Shown here in pieces: positions 17,993 through 26,043 of a DNA stretch of 35,110 nt. The DNA comes from an uncultured Flavobacteriales bacterium. Its GTDB lineage: Bacteria > Bacteroidota > Bacteroidia > Flavobacteriales > Flavobacteriaceae. The position numbers and the translations under genes are program-made. Location: contig CAJXRD010000036.1 of the NCBI GenBank assembly GCA_913058295.1, positions 1 through 35,110 on the forward strand, in the 5' to 3' direction. Under the pieces are notes generated by a model, which was not told the DNA's origin, ran no database searches, and saw only the letters and a program-made list of their open reading frames with translations. Numbering within the stretch: position 1 is the first letter of the stretch; every line of letters begins with the position of its first letter.

Positions 17993-19258
17993 ATGAGCCT
18001 ATCGGAAAGAGATAAAAAACACATTTGGCATCCGCTTACACAACATAAAACAAGTGCATCACCTTTAGCTATTGTAAAAGCAAAAGGGGCTTTGCTTTGG
18101 GATGAAGATGGAAATGAATATATAGATGGGATTGCATCTTGGTATACGAGCATGTATGGGCATTGTAATGAGGCTATCACTTCTCGTGTTGCAAAACAAA
18201 TGCAAGTTTTAGATCAGGTGGTTTTTAGTGGTTTTACCCATGAGCCTGCGGTAGAGCTTTCAGAAAAATTAATAGAAATATTACCAGACAATCAACAAAA
18301 GTTATTCTTTTCAGATAATGGATCCACTTCTGTGGAGATTGCTATAAAAATGGCGCTACAATTTCATTTTAATAAAGGAGAAAAAAAAGTTGCCTTTTTG
18401 GCATTCGAAGAAGGATTTCATGGGGATACTTTTGGAGCGATGTCGGTTTCGGGATTGTCGGTTTATAACGGACCTTTTGAAGGTTTTTCATTAGAAGTGT
18501 ACCGAATAGCAACTCCAAAAGGAGATAATAATAAAGTTGTTTTAAAGCAACTAAAAAGTTTGGTTTCAGAACATGCAATTGCAGGTTTTATCTACGAGCC
18601 TTTAGTGCAAGGCGCTGCGGCTATGAAAATGCATGATGCGGAAGGATTGAATTCATTATTAAAGCATTGTAAAGTAAATAATGTACTAACCATTGCCGAT
18701 GAGGTAATGACGGGATTTGGAAAAACGGGAAGAAATTTTGCTTCAGAATTTATGAAAATCAAACCCGATATTATTTGTTTGAGTAAGTCCTTAACCGCTG
18801 GATTAGTTCCTATGGCAATTACCAGTTGCACCCAAGAAATTTTTGATGCCTTTTATAGCGATAAAATTGCTAAAGGACTTTTTCATGGGCATACTTATAC
18901 CGCCAACCCTTTAGCTTGCCAAGCAGCTATTGCGGGAATTGATTTGTTAAATTCTTCCGAAATACAGGAAAATATAAAACAGATTATTGCATCGCATCAG
19001 ACCTTTGCAAAGCGGATTAAAAATAATAAAAAGGTGATTAATATAAGACAGATAGGAGTAATTTTTGCCTTGGATTTAAATATTGAAATGGAGCGGTATG
19101 GAAATTTAAGAAATAAATTATTTACCCATTTTATGAAAAAAGGAGTCTTTTTGCGCCCCTTAGGAAATACCATTTATATTCTGCCTTCTTTTATCATAAG
19201 TAAGGATCAGTTAACTAAAATATACGATGCCATCGAAGATAGTTTTTCCTTATTCTAA
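17993..19258 (+). CDS. bioA: Adenosylmethionine-8-amino-7-oxononanoate aminotransferase
   Basis: 421 residues. A class III PLP aminotransferase converting KAPA to DAPA. Seen: HIWHPLTQH at the start, typical of BioA; DGIASWYTSMYGHCN; FFSDNGSTSVEIA; DEVMTGFGKTGRNFA; and the PLP lysine K265 in CLSKSLTAG. An ATG 5 nt upstream runs into a stop at once, so 17993 is the start. The 3' end overlaps the convergent Coa1-family gene by 9 bp, with no terminator between them. Confidence 0.96.
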   Translation: MSLSERDKKHIWHPLTQHKTSASPLAIVKAKGALLWDEDGNEYIDGIASWYTSMYGHCNEAITSRVAKQMQVLDQVVFSGFTHEPAVELSEKLIEILPDNQQKLFFSDNGSTSVEIAIKMALQFHFNKGEKKVAFLAFEEGFHGDTFGAMSVSGLSVYNGPFEGFSLEVYRIATPKGDNNKVVLKQLKSLVSEHAIAGFIYEPLVQGAAAMKMHDAEGLNSLLKHCKVNNVLTIADEVMTGFGKTGRNFASEFMKIKPDIICLSKSLTAGLVPMAITSCTQEIFDAFYSDKIAKGLFHGHTYTANPLACQAAIAGIDLLNSSEIQENIKQIIASHQTFAKRIKNNKKVINIRQIGVIFALDLNIEMERYGNLRNKLFTHFMKKGVFLRPLGNTIYILPSFIISKDQLTKIYDAIEDSFSLF

Positions 19259-19678
19259 TACTTTAATATTTTCAAGGATGTCTATTTCTTCTTGGGTGTC
19301 TTCTATAAAAATATTTAAAACAAGATAAGTCCATTCCCCATTAACCTTTTGCGCAACAACAGAATATAAAGCCTTTTCTTTTGGTCCTCTAACTGGGATT
19401 TCAAAAGTTGCATTTCCTCCATCATTTTGTATGTTGATTCCGCCCTTTATTTCTCCTTCAATTTCAATGGGTTCTCCTAATAGTTCTATCGCTTCAGGAT
19501 TACTTTTTAAAGTAGTCATGGCTTCTTGATATGGAGTAGAATTTTCGAAAAGGGAAGTGATTCCACTAAACATAGCTCCAGCTAGAACAATAAAGAAAAT
19601 GATAATTCCTAGGCAGCCACCAGTAGGTAATACCCATTTCCAATTACGTGCAAACCAACCTTTATTATTTTCTTCCAT
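19250..19678 (-). CDS. Coa1-family small membrane protein
   Basis: 142 residues. A short cytosolic N-terminus (KGWFARNWKW) leads into one transmembrane helix (about 16-38), then a soluble domain with KGGINIQNDGGNATFEIPV and GPKEKALYSVVAQKVNGEW. This matches the cytochrome c oxidase assembly factor Coa1/Tim21-like family (PF08695). In mitochondria Coa1 acts in Cox1 assembly; the bacterial role is not established. It sits within the biotin locus on the opposite strand, overlapping the bioA end by 9 bp and divergent from the beta-ketoacyl synthase across 53 bp. Confidence 0.78.
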   Translation of the reverse strand: MEENNKGWFARNWKWVLPTGGCLGIIIFFIVLAGAMFSGITSLFENSTPYQEAMTTLKSNPEAIELLGEPIEIEGEIKGGINIQNDGGNATFEIPVRGPKEKALYSVVAQKVNGEWTYLVLNIFIEDTQEEIDILENIKVLE

Positions 19679-19707
19679 AATTTTCAGTATTACTATTTAA
19701 GAACCTT

Positions 19708-19715
19708 TATTTTTG
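19708..19715 (+). promoter_or_regulatory. Bacteroidetes-type -7 element (TATTTTTG) before the ketosynthase
   Basis: Matches TAnnTTTG in the 53-bp divergent gap, ending 16 nt before the TTG start at 19732, which would leave a very short leader. It suggests that ketosynthase-bioB is a separate transcript from bioFDA. Confidence 0.5.
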
Positions 19716-19731
19716 TGCAAAATACCAAAAA

Positions 19732-20886
19732 TTGCAAAGAATCATTTCAATAAGACAAATAAACTCTATTTCAGCTTTGGGAAATTCCCCAGAGGCTGTT
19801 TGTAAAAACTATCATCTAGAAAAGCCTTTATTTCAGAAGAGAGAATTTTCTGGAAAAAACTTTTGGGTGACTCCAGTTTCGGAACCAATTGAAAAAAATA
19901 TTCAGGAGCTTAAAGAGGAACATTCGAGTTATAATTACTTAGATAGATCTGTTTTATTGGCAATTTTAGCTTCTAGAGAGGCAATAAAAAAAGCAGGTAT
20001 TTCTACAGAGAGCTTGGGTATAAATTTAGGTTCTTCCAGAGGAGCAACCCAATTGTTTGAAAGCCACCACCAAGAATTTTTAGAAACAGGAAAAGTAAAA
20101 ACAAGAACCTCTCCATCCACTACTTTAGGAAATATCTCTAGCTGGGTTGCACAAGATTTGCAATCTCAAGGACCGGCATTATCACATTCGATAACCTGTG
20201 CAACGGCATTACATGCAATTTTAAATGGTGTTGCTTGGTTGCGTTCTGGTATGGCAGATGCTTTTTTAGTAGGAGGAAGTGAAGCTCCATTAACTGCTTT
20301 TACTTTGGCACAAATGGAAGCTTTAAAACTATATGCTAAAAAGGAAGGAGCATTTCCTTGTGAAAGCATGAAATTCGATAAAAAAAGCAATTCCATGATT
20401 TTGGGGGAAGCTGCTTCTGTTTGTATTCTAGAAGTTGGAGTTTCCGAAAATACCAAAGCAATTATAAGTGGGATTGGATATGCTACTGAACCTCTTTCTC
20501 ATTCCATTTCGATTACTCCAGATGCGGTTTGTTTTCAGAAATCTATGGAGATGGCACTTAAAAGTGCAGATTTAAATACGGTAGATGTGGTGATTATGCA
20601 TGCGCCTGGAACGATAAAAGGAGATCTGGCAGAATTAAATGCTTTGCAAAAAACATTTGCAACCACTTCTCCTTTCTTAACCACAAATAAATGGAAAATT
20701 GGCCACACCTTTGGTGCTTCAGGAGCGATGAGTTTAGAGATGGCTGTTTTAATATTGCAACATCAAGAAGTAATTCACAACCCTTTTTATAGCAATAAAA
20801 CGATTCCGAAGACGATAAATCACATTATGATAAATGCAGTCGGATTTGGTGGAAATGCTGTTAGTATTATTATATCAAAACCTTAA
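19732..20886 (+). CDS. Beta-ketoacyl synthase (KAS I/II fold) within the biotin locus
   Basis: 384 residues, slightly shorter than FabF (about 412). The start is TTG: there is no in-frame ATG upstream before a stop at 19678, none for more than 170 codons downstream, and the first strand IISIRQINSISALG is needed for the fold. The thiolase-fold triad is intact: Cys156 (SITCATALHA), His290 (MHAPGTIKGDLAE) and His325 (KIGHTFGASGAM), i.e. Cys-His-His as in KAS I/II and not the Cys-His-Asn of KAS III. The C-terminal NAVGFGGNAVS glycine loop is also present. bioB follows after 45 nt. Known: KAS enzymes extend acyl chains by decarboxylative condensation. Inference: it makes or shapes the pimeloyl precursor, because no bioC, bioH, bioW or bioI is seen here. 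General fatty-acid synthesis is the alternative. Confidence 0.9.
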   Translation: MQRIISIRQINSISALGNSPEAVCKNYHLEKPLFQKREFSGKNFWVTPVSEPIEKNIQELKEEHSSYNYLDRSVLLAILASREAIKKAGISTESLGINLGSSRGATQLFESHHQEFLETGKVKTRTSPSTTLGNISSWVAQDLQSQGPALSHSITCATALHAILNGVAWLRSGMADAFLVGGSEAPLTAFTLAQMEALKLYAKKEGAFPCESMKFDKKSNSMILGEAASVCILEVGVSENTKAIISGIGYATEPLSHSISITPDAVCFQKSMEMALKSADLNTVDVVIMHAPGTIKGDLAELNALQKTFATTSPFLTTNKWKIGHTFGASGAMSLEMAVLILQHQEVIHNPFYSNKTIPKTINHIMINAVGFGGNAVSIIISKP

Positions 20887-20931
20887 TTTTTACCTTTAAT
20901 TTTAATTATTTTAGCAGTCATTAATTACACT

Positions 20932-22026
20932 ATGAGCGAGATAAAACACGATTGGACTAAAGAAGAAATACTAAGTATTTATAAGCAACCTTTAATGGAA
21001 TTGCTCTATAGAGCATCTACGATTCATAGAGAGCACCATGACCCGAATACGGTTCAGGTTTCTACTTTGATTTCAATTAAAACTGGAGGTTGTCCAGAAG
21101 ATTGTGGCTATTGTCCGCAGGCAGCTCGTTACCATACGGATATTAAAGGGAACGATTTAATGTCGGTTCCTCATGTTAAGGCACAAGCTTTACGAGCTAA
21201 GGAATCTGGAAGTTCTCGTGTTTGTATGGGTGCAGCTTGGAGAAATGTAAAAGATGGCGAAGAGTTTGACCAAGTTTTAGAGATGGTTCGTACGATTAAT
21301 AAATTGGACATGGAAGTGTGTTGTACTCTAGGAATGATTACTGAAAACCAGGCAAAGCGTCTTGCGGAAGCAGGGCTTTATGCTTACAATCATAATTTAG
21401 ATACTTCTGAAGATTATTACGAGGATGTTATTTCTACAAGAGCTTTTCAAGATCGTTTAGATACCATAGACAATGTAAGAAAGTCTAATGTTACGGTTTG
21501 TAGCGGTGGAATTATTGGAATGGGAGAGAAAATTGAAGATCGGGCAGGAATGTTAGTTGCCTTATCTACTTTAGACCCACAACCAGAATCCGTGCCAATT
21601 AATGCTTTGGTTCCTGTAGAAGGAACGCCAATGGAAGACATTAAAAAGGTTTCTATTTGGGAAATGGTACGAATGGTTGCTACTACAAGAATAATTATGC
21701 CGGAAACGCAAGTTAGACTTTCTGCTGGAAGAACCGATATGAGTAGAGAAGGACAAGCGCTTTGTTTCTTTGCTGGTGCAAATTCTATATTTGCTGGTGA
21801 TAAATTATTAACCACTCCAAATCCAGATGTAAATGAGGATATGAAAATGTTTGAGGAATTAGGATTAATACCACAAAAACCTTTTACTAAAATATCACAA
21901 CCTGAAACGGTAGAGGCAGCCGATTCTAATTTAGAATCTTTAGGTGAAAAACCACGTTGGACTCGACCAGATCATAAAATAGAGCGAAACGAAGAAGCAA
22001 AACAGGCTGCAAAAATTACTAATTAG
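20932..22026 (+). CDS. bioB: Biotin synthase
   Basis: 364 residues. A radical SAM enzyme inserting sulphur into dethiobiotin. The CxxxCxxC cluster motif is Cys54-Cys58-Cys61 in GGCPEDCGYCPQ. CMGAAWRNVKDG, YNHNLDTSEDYY and the end-of-barrel SAGRTDMSREGQALCFFAGANSIF are all characteristic. It continues about 30 residues past the conserved core with a charged tail. It lies 45 nt after the ketosynthase and ends 3 bp from the convergent recX. Confidence 0.98.
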   Translation: MSEIKHDWTKEEILSIYKQPLMELLYRASTIHREHHDPNTVQVSTLISIKTGGCPEDCGYCPQAARYHTDIKGNDLMSVPHVKAQALRAKESGSSRVCMGAAWRNVKDGEEFDQVLEMVRTINKLDMEVCCTLGMITENQAKRLAEAGLYAYNHNLDTSEDYYEDVISTRAFQDRLDTIDNVRKSNVTVCSGGIIGMGEKIEDRAGMLVALSTLDPQPESVPINALVPVEGTPMEDIKKVSIWEMVRMVATTRIIMPETQVRLSAGRTDMSREGQALCFFAGANSIFAGDKLLTTPNPDVNEDMKMFEELGLIPQKPFTKISQPETVEAADSNLESLGEKPRWTRPDHKIERNEEAKQAAKITN

Positions 22027-22029
22027 TTT

Positions 22030-22506
22030 TTATTTAATCAATTCTCTAGCTTTTTCATAGACCAAAAAACTTTCCCAACCTCGGTAGAGTAAATAATCCA
22101 CAAACTTTTTTCTTTTCTTCTGAAGGTTTTTTTCGGAAGCTAATTGTAATAATCGTTTTTCAGCAAGAGTATCTAAAGTGGTGAGGTAATCGGTATCCGA
22201 AATTTCTTTAAGCGCTAAATCTATATTGTATTTAGAGATGTCTCTAAATTTCAATTCTCTTACAATCCGCATTTTCCCCCATTTTTTATGATTGAATTTT
22301 CCTCTAGCAAAAGCTTGAGCAAAACGGGATTCATTTAAAAAGTTATGTTTTAATAAATGTAAAACGATAAGGTCTACAGCATCGGGGATCATTCTCATAT
22401 CCCTCAACTTTTGTTGCACTTCTTTATGGCAACGCTCTTGGTAGGCACAGTATCCTTCTAGACGAGAAGTAGCTTGGGCAACGGTATAGGTTTTTTGAGA
22501 AATCAA
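22030..22506 (-). CDS. recX: Regulatory protein RecX
   Basis: 158 residues, rich in Lys and Arg and predicted all-helical. It shows the RecX three-helix repeats, with RLEGYCAYQERCHKEVQQKLRD, FLNESRFAQAFARGKF and KWGKMRIVRELKFRDIS as the recognisable blocks. Known: RecX binds RecA filaments and limits RecA activity. recA is not adjacent. It lies downstream of the rng terminator on the same strand, so it probably has its own promoter in 22507-22586, where no clear TAnnTTTG box was found. Confidence 0.92.
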   Translation of the reverse strand: MISQKTYTVAQATSRLEGYCAYQERCHKEVQQKLRDMRMIPDAVDLIVLHLLKHNFLNESRFAQAFARGKFNHKKWGKMRIVRELKFRDISKYNIDLALKEISDTDYLTTLDTLAEKRLLQLASEKNLQKKRKKFVDYLLYRGWESFLVYEKARELIK

Positions 22507-22586
22507 TAAATAGATATTTGTATAAATCTACGTAGTTTGAGTGATTTTGCAAAGCAAAAATGTATCGAAAATAAATTAATGGGCAT

Positions 22587-22620
22587 AAAAAAACCCTCTA
22601 AAGTTTTAACTATGGAGGGT
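22587..22620 (-). terminator. Intrinsic terminator after rng
   Basis: On the minus strand, stem ACCCTC/GAGGGT (22615-22620 with 22593-22598) is followed by a T-run (plus-strand A-run 22587-22593). It lies 8 nt past the end of the ribonuclease gene. Confidence 0.85.
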
Positions 22621-22627
22621 TTTAGGT

Positions 22628-24172
22628 TTATTTAATATGAACATCATCTTTATCATGAAAATGATATTCTAGATATGTGTAAGCATCTCTTGGTTGAATT
22701 GTCACCCATTTTTTGTGCTCCAAAAACCACTTGGTTCGCACAGATGGAAATCCTTTTGTTAAAAAGGCTGCTATAAAAGGATGTGTGTTTAATGTTATCT
22801 TTTTATAGTCTTTTTTAAATAAGCCTTTAAGTTCATCGGTCATTTTATTTACCAGAACTATCGGTGCTTCAATTTCGGTCGTTTCTCCGCTATTTGGATT
22901 TTCTTCCCGAGTTTTAATATTCATTTCCGGCCGAACACGTTGCCTTGTTATTTGGATTAATCCAAATTTACTTGGCGGGAGTATTTTGTGTTTTGCTCTA
23001 TCGTCTTTCATTTCATCACGCATGTGATCGTACAATTTTTTTCTATTGGCTGCACTTGCCATGTCGATAAAGTCAATTACAATAATACCACCCATGTCTC
23101 GCAACCGTAATTGTCGCGCTACTTCACTTGCAGCAATCATATTTACTTCTAATGCAGTATCTTCTTGATTATTTGATTTATTGCTTCGGTTACCACTATT
23201 AACGTCAATTACATGTAATGCTTCGGTATGTTCTATTACTAGGTAAGTTCCCTTACTTCCAGAAACAGTTCTTCCAAAGGATGTTTTTATTTGACGTTCG
23301 ATCCCAAATTTTTCAAACATGGGATTTTTAGAATCGTAAAACTTTACAATATTCTCTTTATCAGGTGCGATACTCTGCACGTAATCTTTTATTTGTAAGT
23401 ATAGTGTTTCGTCGTCTATATAAATAGACGAAAACGAATCATTAAACACATCTCTAATAATAGATGCGCCTCTATTTAACTCACTTAGCACCTTTGAAGG
23501 CAGGTGTGCGCCTCGTAACTTCTTAGACATCGCGTTCCAGCGATCCATAAGGTTTTCTAGATCTCTATCGAGTTCAGCTACTTTTTTACCCTGAGCTACA
23601 GTTCGTATAATCACTCCAAATCCTTTAGGTTTAATGCTTGTTACCAAACGTTTTAACCTTTCCTTTTCTTCTTTAGATTCTATTTTTTGAGAAATAGAAA
23701 CTCGATCTGAAAAGGGAACCAATACAATATAACGTCCTGCTATTGAAAGCTCTGAACTAATTCTTGGTCCTTTAGTAGATATGGGTTCTTTTACAATCTG
23801 AACTAATATAGATTGATTCGACTTTATAGCATGATTTATGCTTCCGTTCTTATCAATCTCTTTTTCAAATGGGAAATTCTTTAAAGAATAATCTTTAAGT
23901 TTACCTGTGCTTACACTTTTAACGAATTTTAAAAGAGAAGTGATTTTTGGACCCAAGTCATGATAATGCAAAAATGCATCTTTTTCATATCCTACATTTA
24001 CAAATGTAGCATTTAGACCAGGGACAACTTTTCGGGTTTTGGCGATAAACACATCGCCCACCGAAAACTTATTGTCATCTTCTTCCTTATGTAATTCAAT
24101 TAGTCTTCCATCTTTTAAAAGGGCAAAATCAACTGTTTGCGAACCGGATCTTATAAATAATTCGTAGTTCAC
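22628..24172 (-). CDS. rng: Ribonuclease E/G family protein
   Basis: 514 residues, the size of RNase G rather than the long RNase E. An S1-like RNA-binding domain is near residues 35-105 (VGDVFIAKTRKVVPGLNATFVNVG, with the usual sub-domain insert). The catalytic DNase I-like region carries the metal-binding aspartates D323 (HVIDVNSGN) and D367 (GIIVIDFIDMAS), then FGLIQITRQRVRPEM. The zinc-link CPxC motif that follows in E. coli RNase E/G is replaced by a cysteine-free stretch (NIKTREENPNSGETTE). It lies in an HU - small basic protein - rng series on the minus strand, with a 184-nt leader containing a palindrome. Confidence 0.94.
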   Translation of the reverse strand: MNYELFIRSGSQTVDFALLKDGRLIELHKEEDDNKFSVGDVFIAKTRKVVPGLNATFVNVGYEKDAFLHYHDLGPKITSLLKFVKSVSTGKLKDYSLKNFPFEKEIDKNGSINHAIKSNQSILVQIVKEPISTKGPRISSELSIAGRYIVLVPFSDRVSISQKIESKEEKERLKRLVTSIKPKGFGVIIRTVAQGKKVAELDRDLENLMDRWNAMSKKLRGAHLPSKVLSELNRGASIIRDVFNDSFSSIYIDDETLYLQIKDYVQSIAPDKENIVKFYDSKNPMFEKFGIERQIKTSFGRTVSGSKGTYLVIEHTEALHVIDVNSGNRSNKSNNQEDTALEVNMIAASEVARQLRLRDMGGIIVIDFIDMASAANRKKLYDHMRDEMKDDRAKHKILPPSKFGLIQITRQRVRPEMNIKTREENPNSGETTEIEAPIVLVNKMTDELKGLFKKDYKKITLNTHPFIAAFLTKGFPSVRTKWFLEHKKWVTIQPRDAYTYLEYHFHDKDDVHIK

Positions 24173-24245
24173 TTTTCATTAATTTTTATCCATCCCGAAA
24201 ATCGAGACAAATGGATTAAACAATATTTTATCACAGGTTTTTTTA

Positions 24246-24263
24246 CTACCTATATATAGGTAG
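24246..24263. repeat. 18-bp perfect palindrome upstream of rng
   Basis: CTACCTATATATAGGTAG reads the same on both strands. It lies 74 nt before the rng start codon, in the gap between the small basic gene and rng. It could be a dimeric-regulator operator or an RNA hairpin in the rng leader. There is no T-run adjoining it in the rng direction, so it does not look like a terminator for the upstream genes. Confidence 0.85.
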
Positions 24264-24356
24264 ATTTTTAACCCGTCGAAACCATTTTTTTAATTAAAAA
24301 AAACAATTTCATTTTCAAAGAACGTTTCTTGATTTTTTAACTAGGACAGTAGTCTA

Positions 24357-24449
24357 CTACTTCTTAGTTTTATGGCGATTAGCACGACTTCTTTTCTTAC
24401 GTTTATGAGTCGAGATCTTTGCTCTTTTTCTTTTTTTACCACTTGGCAT
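24357..24449 (-). CDS. 30-residue highly basic protein, ribosomal-protein-like
   Basis: The frame reads MPSGKKRKRAKISTHKRK followed by KRSRANRHKTKK and TAG. More than half of the residues are Lys, Arg or His. It starts 40 nt after the HU stop codon and ends 184 nt before rng. From memory, near-identical short proteins occur across Bacteroidota in this position, which supports a real gene. The composition resembles tiny ribosomal proteins and the AURKAIP1/COX24 (mS38/bS22-like) C-terminal domain; that relationship is a guess from composition. Most gene finders skip frames this short. Confidence 0.78.
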   Translation of the reverse strand: MPSGKKRKRAKISTHKRKKRSRANRHKTKK

Positions 24450-24489
24450 AGTAATATTTTTAAATTTTCCGATTAGTCGGAAATGGTTA

Positions 24490-24780
24490 TTATTTTACCT
24501 TTACATTCGTTTTTACTCCTTCTACAAAAACTTTTGCAGGCTTAAAAGCTGGAATATTATGTGCAGGGATTTTTATTGTAGTATTTTTTGAAATGTTTCT
24601 TCCAGTTTTTTCCGCTCTTTTCTTCACGATAAAACTTCCAAAACCTCTTAAATAAACATTGTCTCCACCTTCAAGTGAATTTTTCACTTCGTTCATAAAG
24701 GTTTCAACTGTAGCTTGTACATCTCCTTTTTCCATTCCTAATTTGTCTGAAATTTTTGCTACGATATCTGCTTTCGTCAT
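24490..24780 (-). CDS. hup: HU-family DNA-binding protein
   Basis: 96 residues. Typical start MTKADIVAKISDKLGMEKGDV, a helical dimer region, GFGSFIVKKRAEKTGRN and the DNA-clasping arm region NTTIKIPAHNIPAFKPAKVF. It binds and bends DNA as a dimer and shapes the nucleoid. IHF-like function cannot be excluded from the sequence. It is divergent from mutY and followed on the same strand by the small basic gene. Confidence 0.96.
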   Translation of the reverse strand: MTKADIVAKISDKLGMEKGDVQATVETFMNEVKNSLEGGDNVYLRGFGSFIVKKRAEKTGRNISKNTTIKIPAHNIPAFKPAKVFVEGVKTNVKVK

Positions 24781-24824
24781 TCTGTAATAATTTTATTAAT
24801 ATTAATCTTCATTTTTCAAGAGGG

Positions 24825-24832
24825 CAAATATA
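24825..24832 (-). promoter_or_regulatory. Bacteroidetes-type -7 element (TATATTTG on the minus strand) for HU
   Basis: The plus strand reads CAAATATA. It matches TAnnTTTG, 44 nt before the HU start codon. A TTG lies 21 nt upstream, close to the preferred 19. Confidence 0.6.
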
Positions 24833-24902
24833 TGAATTTTATAATCAAAAAATCAATCCTTAAACCATTAAAATATAATTAGATAAAGGCTAATTTAGTC
24901 AA

Positions 24903-25970
24903 ATGCCAAATAGTAACACTCATTTTAGTAATTTACTCATATTGTGGTACATAGACCATAAAAGAGAATTGCCTTGGCGACAAACTAAGGATCCTTATGC
25001 AATTTGGCTTTCAGAAATAATTTTACAGCAAACAAAAGTTGCTCAGGGATTACCTTATTATAAGGTATTTATTTCTACATTTCCTACAGTTCATGATTTG
25101 GCAAATGCACCCGAAGAAAAAGTTTTAAAACTTTGGCAAGGATTGGGTTATTATTCTCGAGCTAGAAATTTACATTTTACTTCCAAATACATTTCGAAAG
25201 ATTTAAATGGCGTATTCCCAATTAATTATACAGAATTATTAAAACTAAAAGGCGTTGGGGATTATACTGCTAGTGCAATTGCATCTATATGTTATAATGA
25301 AGCAGCTGCTGTAGTAGACGGTAATGTTTATAGAGTATTGGCTCGCTTTTTTGGAATTTCTACACCTATTAATAGTAGTCTAGGTATTAAAGAATTTAAA
25401 AGCTTGGCACAACAATTAATAGATCCTTCTCAATCTGGCACATACAACCAGGCTATTATGGAGTTTGGTGCTAGGCACTGCAAACCTAATAAGCCAGATT
25501 GTACTTCCTGTATATTTAATGATAAATGTGTAGCGCTTCAAAAAAACTTAGTTGCAGAGCTTCCTGTAAAACTTAAAAAGACCGTCGTTAAGAAATGGTA
25601 TTTTAATTATTTTATCATTCAATCTGAAGGGGGTAATATTATTCTTCAACAAAGAACCAAAAAGGGTATTTGGCAACAATTATACGAGTTCCCACTTATT
25701 GAAACAGATAAGGAAATCGAGCTGAATCAATTAATTCAACTAGAAGATTATAAAGAATTGTCTAAAACTCATTCTATTTCTACCATAACACTTTATAATG
25801 AAAAATCGATAATTCATAAACTTTCACATAGACATTTACATACTCGATTTTGGTTGGTAGAAACAGATAATAATAGTGTTATGGAAATACCATTGGCTTC
25901 TATTACTAAATATCCAGTTCCAACTTTAATCGAAAATTTTATAACTAGTTATTTCGGTTTAAAAGTTTAA
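24903..25970 (+). CDS. mutY: A/G-specific adenine glycosylase
   Basis: 355 residues. It removes adenine opposite 8-oxoguanine in base-excision repair. Seen: LPWRQTKDPYAIWLSEIILQQT with the catalytic Glu, the helix-hairpin-helix LKGVGDYTASAIAS, the catalytic Asp in VVDGNVYRVLAR, and the iron-sulphur motif C-x6-C-x2-C-x5-C (HCKPNKPDCTSCIFNDKC). A NUDIX-like 8-oxoG recognition domain follows (IILQQRTKKGIWQQLYEFPL). First of the plus-strand set mutY-ssb-gldE-gldD. Confidence 0.97.
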   Translation: MPNSNTHFSNLLILWYIDHKRELPWRQTKDPYAIWLSEIILQQTKVAQGLPYYKVFISTFPTVHDLANAPEEKVLKLWQGLGYYSRARNLHFTSKYISKDLNGVFPINYTELLKLKGVGDYTASAIASICYNEAAAVVDGNVYRVLARFFGISTPINSSLGIKEFKSLAQQLIDPSQSGTYNQAIMEFGARHCKPNKPDCTSCIFNDKCVALQKNLVAELPVKLKKTVVKKWYFNYFIIQSEGGNIILQQRTKKGIWQQLYEFPLIETDKEIELNQLIQLEDYKELSKTHSISTITLYNEKSIIHKLSHRHLHTRFWLVETDNNSVMEIPLASITKYPVPTLIENFITSYFGLKV

Positions 25971-26012
25971 TTACAATAACAAAAAAAATAGCTATATTTA
26001 AATCACAAAATA

Positions 26013-26020
26013 TAACTTTG
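26013..26020 (+). promoter_or_regulatory. Bacteroidetes-type -7 element (TAACTTTG) for ssb
   Basis: Matches TAnnTTTG, 23 nt before the ssb start codon in the 73-bp mutY-ssb gap. It suggests that ssb-gldE-gldD can be transcribed apart from mutY. Confidence 0.55.
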
Positions 26021-26043
26021 CAGAAATTAAAAATATAATTATT

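Noticed and set aside
20166-21815. Minus-strand open frames of 96 and 122 codons opposite the ketosynthase and bioB
   Set aside because: Both lie fully inside well-supported genes on the other strand and show no family resemblance.
16218-22026. Ketosynthase plus PLP enzymes as a secondary-metabolite cluster
   Set aside because: bioD, bioA and bioB identify the locus as biotin synthesis; there is no acyl carrier protein, acyltransferase, adenylation domain or exporter.
24246-24263. Palindrome as the terminator of HU and the small basic gene
   Set aside because: The stem is mainly A/T at the centre and has no T-run on the downstream side in the minus direction.
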